Source of the DNA: Halichondria panicea
Taxonomy: Eukaryota > Porifera > Demospongiae > Suberitida > Halichondriidae
DNA length: 64,000 bases
Reading direction: 5' to 3'
NCBI RefSeq assembly: GCF_963675165.1
Contig: NC_087389.1
Span: 6,000,621 to 6,064,620, forward strand
Shown here in pieces: positions 44,233 to 55,871 of this stretch. A program made the position numbers and the translations under genes. Position 1 is the first letter of the stretch. Every line of letters begins with the position of its first letter. The notes beneath the pieces are model-generated. The model saw only the letters and a list, made by a program, of their open reading frames with translations. It was not told the origin of the DNA and searched no databases.

Positions 44233-45611
44233 GGGGGGTGCAGTCATAGTGTGTGTATAGGTACACTAGTTATAATTCAAGCACGGACATGTTACAGTAG
44301 TTGAACATCTTTCAGCAGCCATAACTTTAGTGCTGTGACCCAAAAATTTGAGAAAGATACCAGGTCTTTTTCTAAGCTTTCAGAAAATCATAAAATTGGA
44401 TCCACGTAATTCAAGTTATGGCGACTGAACGAGTCCACTAACCAATTGATTAAACGGGGGACATGTACATGTAGTACATACCTGCACATTAATTTATACT
44501 ATTCACTCACTCTAACACTTCTTGGGGGTCAATGGTATTATGGTCCTCCCCTTTATCTGCCGCCTTATGACCTCTGTCCTTTGACCCTCAAGACCTCTTC
44601 TTAGCAGCAGGATCCGGGGGTACAGGGGGACGATTGGAGGATCGTTTAGGGGTAGTGGGTGGTCCAGGGGGCGCCTTCCATACAGGTACTTGACCCCTGC
44701 TAGGGGGAAACGGTTGATAATTCACTTTTCGCATCATTTGATAGGATATAAAGAGAGCTACAGAAAACTCTATTTACCGTATATGCTTGATCAGGAGCCG
44801 CGGTTACTAAATGTTTCATTTTGCTGGAAGAGGAGGCTACAATTCAAGAGAGGACACGTACTGTTCAAGACCGGTGTTTATTAGCTCCAAAATATTTAGT
44901 CTGTCATTAAATTGTTGTTTTTTTATAAACTTGAACTCTGCCATGAGAAAGACTTTGTGAAGCACTAACAAGCTGCTACTTGTATCTACGTACATGTAGC
45001 TAGCTGCTAGTAATCATTTTTTTGGCTGCCACATGCAGAAATGCTAGAGTCAAAGTTCACTGAGGCTACTATTTGAGAGCGGTTACTAAATGTTTCATTT
45101 TGCTAGCAAGGGAGGCTACTATTTGAGTGCAGTCTTTATACAAGAGCGGCCTCTGATCGAGCATATATGGTAATACAAGAGTGCTCTTGTTTGGGTCAAA
45201 TGGACCACGGATAATTACTAACTTTAAATAATTTCTGAGACACACCCACGGTTATATATACGAACACAAGGAAATAATTACGTGTGTAGAATAATCATTA
45301 CAGAGTGATTGAACTTACTTCTTATTGGCTGATGGTCCAGTGGGCGAGTGTCCTGGTTCATGTGCAGTATTGATGCCATGAGGTCGACGTGATGTTCCCT
45401 CATCTTAGTCAGTCTCTCCTCGTGACTAGTCAGCAGTTTAGTAATGGCAGATTCATACTCTTTCTCTAGACTGGAGAATGCATCTCGTAACTGTCCATTC
45501 TCCTTCTGTACACTGAGGGGGTGTGTGGGTGTGGCAAGGGGGAGGGGCTTATTACAGTAACAGTGCAGACAATTGAGTGGTGTAGTTAGGTTATCAAAAA
45601 AATAACAAATA

Positions 45612-45823
45612 CCGTATAGCGGGTAATTTTTATGGGGCAAAATATTCGTGGTTTTCGTGATTGAACACTAGCTGGACCACCAATATTTTACCCACGAATG
45701 AAGCGACCTTGACTACCTTTACCTGCAGTGAAAGCAGCAACTACGAACATACTATCCACAAAGTGACTAAATATTGCTCAACCACGAATATTTTGCCCCT
45801 ACTGAAAATTACCGGCTATACGG
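45612..45823. mobile_element. 212-bp MITE of the CCGTATAGCG family
   Basis: Ends CCGTATAGCGGGTAATTTTT and the inverse of a close variant, with TA at 45610-45611 and 45824-45825. Only its right part survives in block copy 2 (about 62240-62282). Confidence 0.75.
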
Positions 45824-46102
45824 TAGACACTAGCAGTAGCAATTCTCCCAGTGACACACTCTCATACAGACTTGCACACACACCACCATACACACACACT
45901 ACACAATCCCTAATTAAAGGCCCTCCACTTACATAGCGAGCTGCTCGGCCATGTGTGTCAGTTCTCCGGAGAGTGCCCAACAAGTCTCGTACATCGTGAG
46001 ATAGCGGACACAGATATTCTGACCCATAGCATCGGCCCAATCTACCGGCTTCTGGTTCTCCCTGTCCGTGTGGACCATGCTGTAGCCAAAGTCCATGAGC
46101 AG

Positions 46103-46104
<2 letters not shown>

Positions 46105-46152
<48 letters not shown>

Positions 46153-46172
46153 TGAGCGGTGTGTGTGTGTGT
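46105..46172. repeat. (TG)n microsatellite at a synphilin-like 3' splice site
   Basis: On the minus strand (CA)nCAG directly precedes CTGCTCATGGAC of the 45933-46102 exon. Confidence 0.9.
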
Positions 46173-46661
46173 GGGTAGGGGAGTGATACAGCTAGACTTA
46201 GAACTCTAAAACCAAAAACATGATTGGAGTTATCGTTGCTACAGTAGCTATGTGGTACACACGTTTCAGACTTGAGCAAGCACTTATTACACTAACAGCA
46301 CACATCCACCCACCCACTCATACATCCGCCCACTCACCTGTAGATAGTCGAGGTGTCCTCCCTGTGCTGCAAAGTGGGCGGGGGTCACACCGGACTCATC
46401 CAGTATCTCCGTCACTTCCGACTGTTCGTTCCTCTTCTTCACCGTCTTGAGAAGCCACTCAAGGCACTTGGCCTGTCATGTGACGAGCACGTATACCATA
46501 TGAATATCATGTGACAAATAGAATAAGTTATGGATAGTCTAAGTTAGCAAATAATTATTTCGAAAAGTATAGTGGCTATTTTTATTTCTAAATCTCCCCT
46601 AAAATGTAGAGGCCGGTGGTTAATACCAACCACCACCACCGACCAGTGTGGGCACATCAAT

Positions 46662-46816
46662 AGCAACCTATAACTAGGTATACACACACGCAAGAACAGC
46701 TAGTCGGACAATACGCACAATTAGCAAGTGCTACAACAATACACAAACAAACAAACTAACAACAACACATTGCTACCAATCAGCACACTCATCAATACCA
46801 TATAGCTATTTCAAAG
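46662..46816. repeat. Dispersed direct repeat (partner 34350-34512)
   Basis: Same sequence and orientation as 34350-34512, lacking two small segments. Confidence 0.85.
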
Positions 46817-47034
46817 GGCTATAAAATGAATCTTTTAATCGTGAAAATGCATAATTCAAGTTACATACAAAAATTTAAATTCATGAACCATGGTACTACA
46901 ATACTTGAACAATATTTGAATATTTGCGAGCACTCAAAGTTAGCTATCAAAATGTAAAGCTTCTAAACAGAAAAATCACCAGCTACAAAGGAAGTCAGCC
47001 CTTTCTAGTAACCACACTTCCTGTGTTAACTTAC

Positions 47035-48034
47035 CATCGAGGTTAGTTGAGCACAACCACTGCTTTAGATCATCATAGCCCTCCTCCTTATGTCTCCTGT
47101 GTGCAGGGACACTACATTAGTCACACCAACTACAACACCAGAGGAGGATCGTCAGGGTCAAAAGGTCTAGTCTTAATCATAAAACTGCTTCTGGGAGACT
47201 TTCCACTCAGCTATTGACCCTGACAACCCTCCTCTGCTCCAACCGCATGTGCAAATTCAACAGTCTCCTGTACAGTATAAGTCAACACCAGTTTAACAAC
47301 TTCCATTCTCAAATTCAAGCGTTATTTTAACAACTTTACACACACAGGCAGAGTCACTTATTCAACACAACTGTTGTATTACTGGCTCTTGTAAATGTAC
47401 TCACAGCTTGAACCACCATCTCTCAATGTCCTCCTCATAATTCTCCAGCAGTCGATGGCACTGCATTGAAACACACACAGCTTTATACATTGCAGGCACT
47501 CGTGTATGTACGTATGTCACTATATAACTCCCTAGCAACCAATGAGAGCATGGATACATAGTGACAGAGCTTACACACAGCTTTATACATTGCAGGCACT
47601 CGTGTATGTACGTATGTCACTATATAACTCCCTAGCAACCAATGAGGAGCATGGATACATAGTGACAGAGCTTACATCATAATTTGAATGTTCGTCCAGC
47701 ATCTCGATCAATCGAACCTCACTGCAAGACAACTTTTTGAGAGTGTGAGTGCAATTAGACGGAGGCTACCTGTTAGCGTAGGAGGCGAGTTTCTCCTCCT
47801 CCCAATTCGTGTCCCCATCAGCAAAGTTTGACTTGGCTGTGTCGTCCATCCTCTGGGGGGAGGGGCAGCGTATGAATTACCCCATACACCTCAACACATT
47901 TTAATGATGTTCACACTCACTTTGTTGAAGGCTTGGACAAAATCTTTGCATACTTTACATGATGGTTTGACAGCCAGAGAGTAGCTTGCCAGGAGGAGGA
48001 CAATGAGTACCAATGATCTGTCGAGTGTATTCAT
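47035..48034 (-). CDS. CRELD-like gene, N-terminal five exons
   Basis: Exons 47921-48034 (ATG at 48034), 47770-47852, 47676-47721, 47405-47460, 47035-47096; phases agree at every join. The protein starts with a signal peptide (MNTLDRSLVLIVLLLASYSLA), then a CxxC (CKVC) and continues TAKSNFADGDTNWEEEKLAS, SEVRLIEMLDEHSNYDC, ENYEEDIERWWFKL and DDLKQWLCSTNLD. This is the conserved N-terminal WE-domain of CRELD1/2, ER-lumen/secretory proteins that go on with furin-like and EGF repeats. Matching repeats lie at 35837-35917 and 32390-32465, but synphilin exons intervene, so the gene may be split by rearrangement. No damage in these five exons. Confidence 0.85.
47470..47676. repeat. 104-bp tandem duplication in CRELD intron 3
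   Basis: Two copies of the segment from CACACAGCTTTATACATTGC to ATAGTGACAGAGCTTACA, one base different. The duplicated AGCTTAC creates a second potential donor context next to the real one at 47675. Confidence 0.85.
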
Positions 48035-48365
48035 ACCCTTAAGCTGGCATAGTCACTCAACTCAGTTTAGAATGTGGAAGATGTGAAGATTGGTACGGGT
48101 CGTTTCACCCACCTGAATATAATTTTTGTATAGCCTCGATCACAGGCCACACTTCCTAGGGCCAGGCCAGTGATGATGAAGCAATATGTGTTCAGTCTCT
48201 TGACTATAGAATCAATTGCAAGGCCAGGTCTTAGTGATTAATCGTGTGAGCGTTGCTATAGTGTTCATAATAATGATTGCGCATGCTCTTTTCACATACC
48301 ATCACAATAATTATAAGCAGACACATAAAACAGCATCAATAAAACAAAACGTTAAAGTAATTATT

Positions 48366-48860
48366 TCAGTTTTGTTCAGTTCTGCAATGAATCTACAAAT
48401 GTGTGTAGCAGTGTCTCCTCTTTGCTACACTCTCAATGCATGACCCACTCCTGTTTGATTGCCTTCGTACTTTCTCTTTCGAGTAGCATCGCTTTTTCAG
48501 CAGTAGTGAGTTCGAGTCTTTCAAGCAGGCCAGGTGTCATCTCAATGTGTTCAGCTACACAGTAGATGTCCTTAATGTGTTCAGCTACACAGTAGATGTC
48601 ACTGTTGGGGATTTCTTGATCGAGCTGTTGATCAGTCACTCCAGTCTTCCTGCACACATCTTCCATTACAGAGGATGATTGCAATTTACATGAAGTTCAA
48701 AATCACTTTAAAGTCCTCCAAAAATCGTAATTGACTATTTATTGAGCAATGTATATAGCGCTATGTACTTACTATGATCATACACGTACGCTGTATGTAC
48801 TTACCAGAGTATTGCTGCTGATCACTCCTTCTCTCAGTCTTTGTACAAGTTACCTCCCGT
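48366..48860 (-). pseudogene. Remnant of a third Roc-COR-death-domain gene
   Basis: A minus-strand segment VMEDVCRKTGVTDQQLDQEI then PNSDI corresponds to the last linker exon of gene 2 (VMEDVCKKTGVRDQQLNQEI). DIYCVAEHI is internally duplicated by a 30-base repeat, after which the frame runs into LLERLELTTAEKAML, similar to the last death-like exon (LLDGLNLTPADLGDV), ending QEWVMH. A further linker exon (KTERRSDQQQYS) is at about 48805-48840. No GTPase or coiled-coil exons occur upstream. Confidence 0.6.
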
Positions 48861-48969
48861 AAGCAGAGGATCGTTTTCCTAATTATGGGTAAGCAAGTAC
48901 GTACATGACATTGTAAGTACTTGTAATTGCTGTACAAGTACTTGTATAGTTTACTCATCATTTGAATCT

Positions 48970-50120
48970 CATATCTGCACAGCAGGTCAGGTTAAACAGC
49001 TAGCCACCATACCTATTTGCAAAGCACCATAATGCATATAATTATGTATGACCTGCATAATTATAGCTTCAACAAAAATTATACAACTAGCTTCATAATT
49101 CCCAGCTCCTGAACCTATAAACATGCAGGACAAAGTTTATAGGCCTCTGAAGAGTTCTCTTATAAGTATGAACTTCCCCTGTGTTGCTACACCTAGCTTG
49201 AGGCATTATAATTAAGTTACTACCCACAGGCACTTGACTCAAGAGGTTGGTATAGTAGGTTGGTACACAATCATTATTGTAAGGAATGAGCAATATAACT
49301 TGGTATAGCACGTACACTATATATGCAGACTACAACTTGATCTACTCAAGAAGTGAAAAAGCAGTACTGTAACATACATAGCTATAGCAATCAAGCAATA
49401 ACTTGATAGGAAATTTAGGTGGTAGCAATTCCACCATACACAAAACCAAGAGTTCATTAGGAAGAGTACGCAACTCCACTTAAAACTGTAGTAGGCGTTT
49501 CTTCCAACCTACGTCACAACCACCAAATGAACCTCTTGGCAAAACTAACTTAGGAGCTAGACAATAATTATGTACCACTATAGCGTGTACAGTACTTGCA
49601 TGTACTATTGACGTGCTTGCAGTCAGTGCTCTAACAAGGTCATCAGTTATCATCAAATCTTACACTAAAGTCCACCCTAATCCTATACGTGTACAGTGCT
49701 TTTCAAGTAGGCATGCACAGACATGTTCGACCCATCAACAAAAACTTGGAAAGACAATCACCCATTAAATGTGGATTCTGAAATAGCACCTTCTACATAA
49801 ATCTTACAGGACATTCCCTATTATAACGTATGCTTTATTACAAGTACCAGCACAGCACCCACTGAAATATCATTTACCTGTACCATATTGTTGTCATGGT
49901 GAGCATTGCCATGATGATTGCTTGCCCCATTCAGATGTATGTGGCGACCATCAAACTGTAATGTCCAAGTACTTGCAAATCTGCAGAGGAAAAAACAAAA
50001 TCATGAATAGGCCTAGTAGGTTTAGCAAGAAAAATTGAGCACAAGTGATGACACGGGAACAAAGAGCACCTGAGTGACTTGCAGAGAGCCAGCTTCTTCT
50101 TCAGTTCTGTGTATTGATTG
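48970..50120. other. Stretch without supported gene
   Basis: AT-rich. Weak minus-strand exon-like pieces with donors (for example ELKKKLALCKSLR ending CTCAG at about 50070) cannot be assigned. Confidence 0.3.
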
Positions 50121-50167
50121 TCTGATTGCAGATAGCAGGATGGAAACATACATCCCGTGCACTGCGC

Positions 50168-50215
50168 GGGCGGGAGGTATAAAGCGCAATGCACGCACTC
50201 AGTCAGTCGGGATTA
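50168..50215 (+). promoter_or_regulatory. Possible core promoter: TATA box and initiator-like TCAGTC
   Basis: GGCGGGAGGTATAAAGCGCA followed about 20-25 bases later by CTCAGTCAGTCGGG. This is a GC-rich TATA plus initiator arrangement in otherwise AT-rich DNA. No reading frame starts cleanly downstream, so this is only a sequence-level suggestion. Confidence 0.25.
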
Positions 50216-50362
50216 TCAAGGGAGAAACGAGGAAGGAAGACTGTCAACTAACTAACTGCTATCACTAACCGCACTACTATTTACTACTTAGCAGTAGGCA
50301 ACAACACACATGTAATGGCAGAAATTTGTAATGTAGAAAAGTTGAGAAAAAGTTTAATAAGT

Positions 50363-51110
50363 TTATTCTTCGCCGCTGCTGGCCTGGGGAACATTGCCCT
50401 CAGAGCAGGCTAGGTTAATGTCCATGTTGTCTTTGATTGGGTGGTTCTTTGAGGATCGACTTCCCCTAATACACATTACTGCACTTCTCAGGATAGCAAA
50501 GGAGATTTTGCATCTTAGCCAGCCCATTAGTATGCTGTATTGCATTTCTTTTTTTTGAGCTAGCTTATCTGCAAGTCTTTTGTAAAAAGTCTGTGCTTCT
50601 CTACCCATGCCTCCGGAGGTTGACATCACCAGTGGGGTGAACACACCATGTTCTATTTCAAGAATTCTTTGGCCATAAGTTGTTTTTTTCTCGTCTTCAT
50701 GCCTTTTATAGACTGCAGAGAGCCTTCTCGATCTGTTGCTTGGAGCGTTTGGGTGGAACACTCTTACGTCGAAAAAAGTGTCCTGTCCTGCGGTCCAGAA
50801 GCTTCTTGCGCGTATATCGAGTCTTGCACCGTCATTTATGTTTGTTGAGGCTAAGCGGAAGGATTCACCTGTGAGTGGTTGAAGGTGAGGTTCTGTGGCC
50901 ACGTTTGAGCAAACTTCAGTGAGCAATTGTGCCGTCATGTCTCTGATTTCATTGTGGCGTAAAGTGGGGTATCCTCCCATGGGGCAGGTCATTTCATGAT
51001 CTATTTCAAACACTTTGCCACAGTTACACCTTCTGGGTGTGTTTTGTAGTGTCCAGCCATAGCGCAGGCAAATTGCATCCTTAAATTCCCCTTTGTTACT
51101 ACTACTATTC
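50363..51110 (-). mobile_element. 5'-truncated retroelement fragment: zinc knuckle and restriction-like endonuclease
   Basis: Open frame from about 51110 to TAA at 50363: GEFKDAICLRYGWTLQNTP, CxC...H...C knuckle (CNCGKVFEIDHEMTC), RHNEIRDMTAQLLTEVCSNV, ARLDIRARSFW, FFDVRVFHPNAPSN, EIEHGVFTPLVMSTSGGMG. It is collinear with the C-terminal half of the element at 15141-16951 and is open where that copy is frameshifted. No reverse transcriptase remains. It abuts, head to head, the start of the plus-strand gene at 51114. Confidence 0.8.
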
Positions 51111-51113
51111 ACT

Positions 51114-53163
51114 ATGGCCGCCGTGCCGCACCCAACACCCACACCACACCCACGTCATCTTCTTCACACGTCACCCACTACACTCACTCTCGCTCCACCA
51201 CTTATGCTGCCCTCCACTCAGAAGGGACTCGAGCACAAAAATTCCGTAAGTGTTACTTACTTATACTGTATTTATGCAGCTAGCTATAGCTCGCTATAAT
51301 AGATTATAATTACGCTAATTGCAATGAATATTAGCTAGCTAGCAAGAGCTCACCTTCAAGGAAGTGCGGCCTAGGATCGAGGCTAGCAAGAGCTCACCTT
51401 CAAGGAAGTGCGGCCTAGGATCGAGGCTAGCAAGAGCTCACCTTCAAGGAAGTGCGGCCTAGGATCGAGGCTAGCAAGAGCTCACTTTCAAGGAAGTGCG
51501 GCCTAGGATCGAGGCTAGCTATAGAGCTCACCTTCGAGGAAGTGCGGCCTAGGATCGAGGCTAGCTAGAGCTCACCTTCGAGGAAGTGCGGCCTAGGATC
51601 AAGGCTAGCTAGAGCTCACCTTCGAGAAAGTGTGGCCTAGGATCGAGGCTAGCTAGAGCTATGCTGATAGCAATGCAAGTAGTTTCATAACTTAACAATG
51701 ATTATTCTTTGTACAGCGGCTTACCCACAAAATGATCGTTAGCGTACTGAAACGAAGTGGAAGTACGGAGTCATTGGTGTGCCCACGATGTTATTTACAG
51801 CCTGGAGCTCCCGTGATCGTAAGTATAGCAAAATTAAACTTAGCACACAGTCTAAGTCGATTTATAGCTATTTTATGTCATGTGCATGCGTACGAAATAG
51901 TGTCGCTATGATAAAGCTTGTATTTCATTCCATACAGACGAAGTTTACATGGAAACATCCAATTGATACCAAGGATCATTCCTTTTGAACCGCCATGCAG
52001 TCTTCATAAAGCACTTGAAGGAAGTTCATAGTAAGTTTTGACTTTCATGGCAGATATTATAATGCCATTTCCATATATTACGCCGACTAATTGCATGGCT
52101 GCAAACGTTGCACTGCTGGCGTAGCTATATGCGTAGACAACATTTTGAATTTCCCGCTTGTCATTTTTCCTTTTTGCAAAGAGTCACGTGATGGTTGCTA
52201 ATACAATGACGAATCAAGTTAATTTCAAGACATTGTATGTAAGCAAGCTTAGAGTGGTCAGGCCAACTTATGTCTAGGTATCAAGGCTAACTACAAAATT
52301 GAAATTGACGATCATTACCATGAAACCTATAGAATCTCGAATATATACAATTTTTGTCATTCAATCTTTTACGTACTTTCTCCCAGGCATTTCTGGATGC
52401 TTGTAAAACGGGTAATGTGGGTGTGGTTCTGGAGCTCATAATTTCAACAGTCTCAAGGCTAACTATTTTCATTAAACGATTACAAAATTGACGATCATTA
52501 CCAGGAAACCTGGCTATAGAATCTTGAACAGTATTATAACATGTACATACAATTCTTGTCATTGGGTGTTTACTAATAATGTATTTTCTCCCATGCAGGC
52601 ATTTCTGGATGCTTGTAAGACAGGTAATGTGGGTGTGGTTCTGGAGCTCATAATTTCAACATAATCACGACCATTACCTATGATGTCAGTAACGACTGCA
52701 TGCAGTTGGCATCCATGTAAAGCCGTATTTGCTAAGTTTGTTATGCTTGACAGCCCACTCCTTTAATTGTATGTGGTTAAGGACTGATCAACTTCTGAGC
52801 CTTTTTTATCCGTGATCTTTTTATCTATGATTCTTCAATTTACAGACGCCCTCGTACCCAGCCCCAACATAAAGTTTGTTGAAAATCAACTCCGAAACTT
52901 AGACTATGCAATTTGGCTACGATCTAACAAATATCCCACGGACATAGAAGATCAAGGAGGTACGGACTTAGGCACGGCCGCGGGTTCGGGAGGGCAGGGA
53001 CATAATTATAACAACAGTAGAGCAGCTTCTCGAAACTAACTTAAGTTTATTACAGACATGTTGATTATTCATCGCTATATAACATTTTGTTACTCATGTT
53101 AACGATTATTTATCACAATATTTTATTTTCTTGCAGAGGGAGCTACTACGAGTAATACGAGAG
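51114..53163 (+). CDS. Unrecognised multi-exon gene
   Basis: Exon 51114-51245 (ATG; MAAVPHPTPTPHPRHLLHTS..., Pro/His/Thr-rich, 44 codons), 51717-51818 (34 codons with CPRC), then a region 51938-52030 that looks like the rest of a C2H2 finger (NRHAVFIKHLKEVH) but has a stop in the phase-0 frame (TGA at 51986), perhaps a one-base loss in a T run. Further exons with agreeing phases: 52599-52623 (or its twin 52387-52411), 52846-52959 (ALVPSPNIKFVENQLRNLDY then AIWLRSNKYPTDIEDQG), 53137-53163 (GATTSNTR). The 3' end was not found. No family recognised; the zinc finger is tentative. Confidence 0.4.
51338..51656. repeat. Tandem array, about 7 units of 46-47 bp (GTGCGGCCTAGGATCGAGGC)
   Basis: Units run AGAGCTCACCTTCAAGGAAG then TGCGGCCTAGGATCGAGGCTAGC with small changes. 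The GGATCGAGGCTAG end equals the terminus of the AGCCTCGAT element family (10866, 38896, 58127), and single units are at about 11498 and 48134. A transposon tip amplified as a minisatellite in intron 1 of the neighbouring gene. Confidence 0.85.
52300..52665. repeat. Tandem duplication containing a 25-nt exon twice
   Basis: The segment from ATTGACGATCATTACCA to GGAGCTCATAATTTCAACA occurs twice. Each copy has an acceptor, a 25-nt exon (GCATTTCTGGATGCTTGTAA...) at 52387-52411 or 52599-52623, and a GTAATG donor. Confidence 0.7.
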
Positions 53164-53241
53164 GTAGTAAGTTTAGTCCCGTGCATGTCTCCACGGCTTT
53201 CCACCAACATAAACTAAGAGACTACTCGTATTAATGGATCG

Positions 53242-53553
53242 ATGGCAACAAACACCCCGACAACGACTACTACCAATAAGCCACTAGCTATGTGCGATGC
53301 TATTACTACTGATAAATCTACGACACACACCATCAAGGATCGGCCCACTCCCCAAAGTACAAGGCAAGATTACCAGATTGAAGCAGAAGAACTAAATCCA
53401 AACTCGTCAGGGAGCCCCATACTACAACATTATAAAATTAAACATCAAACAACTAAAAATCAAGCAACAAACACAAACACGAAAATTACGAGAGGGCAGC
53501 AAAATCTTTTTTGGGGGGAATCTTTTTTTCGTTCTTTTTTCCTAGGCTTTTGA
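53242..53553 (+). CDS. Thr/Lys/Gln-rich ORF, uncertain
   Basis: 103 codons, low complexity (MATNTPTTTTTNKPLAM), ending in FFRSFFLGF over T-rich DNA and followed by AATAATAATAAAG. It could be the last exon of the gene above or the 3' part of a retroelement. Confidence 0.2.
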   Translation: MATNTPTTTTTNKPLAMCDAITTDKSTTHTIKDRPTPQSTRQDYQIEAEELNPNSSGSPILQHYKIKHQTTKNQATNTNTKITRGQQNLFWGESFFRSFFLGF

Positions 53554-53601
53554 GGGGACCTCGAAATAATAATAAAGTTCAAACCAGCTACACCAGTTCA
53601 A

Positions 53602-54070
53602 CCACAATGTTCAATCCACAGTAGTCACAAGACATCTCAGGTACCAGTTAACACATCTCAGAGATACAAGAGGACAATTAAGACCATGCAGCTATATAAC
53701 AACGTTCATAAGAGGTTTCCAGGACAACAAGACCGTTAACATATCTCAGAGGTTTCCAGGACAATAAGACCGTTAACACATCTCAGAGGTAGTTTTCAGT
53801 ACAAGCACTATTATCAAATCATTTTACTTTAATGGCAGACCACACTACTATAACTTAAAATAGTAAGAAATGGGTAGTGACCCCATAATACTATAATTAG
53901 AATATGCACATGGCAATTGAGATGGTGAGATGCTGAGTCAGCTAGTAGATGTTGCCGTGCTCACGAGTTCAAGTTGTCTTCGCTTCAATCATCAGGGGAG
54001 GTGACCCAGTATTAGGTGTTGCCGTGCTCACGAGTTCAAGTTGTCTTCGCTTCAATCATCAGGCCGGGGA
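53602..54070. repeat. Two short tandem repeats
   Basis: 53650-53790: ACACATCTCAGAGG / CCAGGACAATAAGACCGTTA units, three imperfect copies. 53951-54070: a 66-bp unit starting GTTGCCGTGCTCACGAGTTC present twice. Confidence 0.7.
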
Positions 54071-54079
54071 GGTGATTTA

Positions 54080-55440
54080 ATGTTCATTATGTTTATCCAG
54101 CGCAATGATCGACATATCCATATTGTGGTGGTGTCAAAGATTTGAGACTTCCCACAGTATTAGTGACGATCGAGACATCAGGAGATAGCGAAAATTAAGC
54201 CCCTCGAAATTTTTCCCTGTACGGTAGGCTTCTGCTTTACATCGGAGAGTGATCGAGGTCCGGTGGTAAGTTGTGTGTACTTCCACTAGCGTCAAGTTAA
54301 TAAAATGTCCCAGTTAGCGTTGAGAAGTATTAGTGGCCATAGGTGGGAGGGGTCAGGGCTGCAATTGAGATTTATCCCACGTGCACTGAATGATATAGCG
54401 GAGGTCTTACATCTAGAGGAGGCTTTTGCAACATCGTAAGGAGATGGCAATTAAATATAGTTGCAAGGGGAGTGCATGCCATATCAGTTGAAAGTTGAAA
54501 TTTGAGATGAATGTTAGGGTCCGGTAGTTCCTGGCCTGACATCAGTTGAGCGATAGCATCGGAGAATGTCACCCAAGGAGAGTATGAAAGATGGAATGAT
54601 ATCACAAATGTGGAGAGCATTAACATAATTATGACGAGGGGGGTGAAAGTAATCATGACTGTACAACGAATGCTGTGGTATGCCTTCTATGGCGAGATAC
54701 TTTTAGTTGACGTAAGAGATAGATAGCTCTAGGTATTGCACGCAAATATCAGGTTGATCAAAAATAATGTGGAAGACAATGTGACATCAGGGATAAAGTC
54801 ATGACAACACAAAGTGTTAGAGACAAAAATTAACAACGAGCTTGAAATGATATGGTCTATCACCGAATTACAAACTGATAATGTGGGTGAGTTAACGACA
54901 GTTAATGATGTAATGATGTGTTATATAGAGACCACATTGGAATTAGTATCAAAATAATAATAATAATAATAATAACAATATTATAGCACATGGCCTGCCT
55001 TATTTTTAGGGAGAAATTGAAGATTCCATTTTATATCTCTCCACGATCCCGAGAAACAACCAGTCCAAGAGACAGCTAAATTTAAGCAACCAGTCTAAGC
55101 TCGGCAATAAAAAGCATCTATCGTATAACAGAGTACGTTACATCTATTCCAGTCAGTGTAATCAACTTCCCGTCAAACGATATTCCGCAATAAAAAGTAC
55201 CCATAACCTAATACTTACAAGCACAATCCATACGTAGGAATAGAGATCCACCAAAGAAACTGAACAACCTATGTATTCCCTATACCACCGAAATAAACTT
55301 AAAATTGGTCTCCTCCTAATTATGAATATTAACAAAAGCCTGCCCTCAAATCAAACAACTCACAAACATCAATTGTCCCTCCCACAAGCACTGCCGTATA
55401 ATTATGTCCTTTGCGCGTATTCTTAGCGTGTATTATATTA
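54080..55440. other. Gene-poor stretch
   Basis: It contains a MITE-like end (CCTCGAAATTTTTCCCTGTA, about 54205), an (AATAAT)n run at 54953-54974 and one unconfirmed minus-strand ORF (54372-54656). Nothing supported as a gene. Confidence 0.35.
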
Positions 55441-55448
55441 TTATAATA

Positions 55449-55871
55449 TGTGACAGGGCCTAGGAAAACAACCCTTATGGAGCAAACTAATGTATTGTAT
55501 TTTATTGCTTAATTAAATATAAAGCAGTGCTTAAGCTTCAAATTGATTACAATATCACTCACTTTGAACCTTCCTACCCTAAAATATTTTCGGGTGAAAG
55601 GGGGACAGTATTGACCTACTGTTTTGAGAAACTAATGTTTCAAGTTCTATCCGCATACAAGAACAGCATGAACAAATTCAATGGCAGCCATTTAACGGCT
55701 ATACAAAAAAAATTTCGGATAAAAAAATTTTTTTTTAAGTTAGAGGAGATATTGAAGTTACTTCTTATGAAAGAAAACCAAAATCCTAAAATAGCTCTAA
55801 ATATTTTACTTTGTAGCGTACTGAACATTATTAGTTTGCTCCATAAGGGTTGTTTTCCTAGGCCCTGTCAC
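55449..55871. mobile_element. 423-bp inverted-repeat element at the start of block copy 2
   Basis: Ends TGTGACAGGGCCTAGGAAAA and its inverse, about 45 bp inverted. The adjacent EGF exon is cut at its inner edge. An ORF of 116 codons inside lacks recognisable domains. Confidence 0.75.

Larger units (their letters stand above)
43290..46472 (-). pseudogene. Synphilin-1-like ankyrin/coiled-coil gene, block copy 1
   Basis: Exons from the 5' side: 46338-46472 (ankyrin: AKCLEWLLKTVKKRNEQSEV ... SGVTPAHFAAQGGHLDYLQ), 45933-46102 (LLMDFGYSMVHTDRENQKPV, then ICVRYLTMYETCWALSGEL), 45319-45512 (coiled coil: VQKENGQLRDAFSSLEKEYE), about 44525-44690 (Pro/Lys-rich), about 43935-44062 (KQMTSVAQRMNANGEAHKRG), about 43300-43505 (ending RRSAPKVKFSKTITEF and SRYDNPTEIKS). 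The motif C.RYL...ETC..L...L followed by a coiled coil matches vertebrate synphilin-1 (SNCAIP). In the Pro/Lys-rich exon the low-complexity frame has a TGA (about 44598) where copy 2 has CGA. Earlier exons are missing, so probably non-functional, though the first three exons look intact. Confidence 0.6.

Noticed and set aside
51338..51656. CRISPR-like array of direct repeats
   Set aside because: Units are contiguous with no unique spacers, contain a transposon terminus and lie in animal DNA; it is a minisatellite.
54372..54656. 94-codon minus-strand frame with a hydrophobic start
   Set aside because: No homologous copy, splice context or conserved motif; may be chance in a gene-poor stretch.
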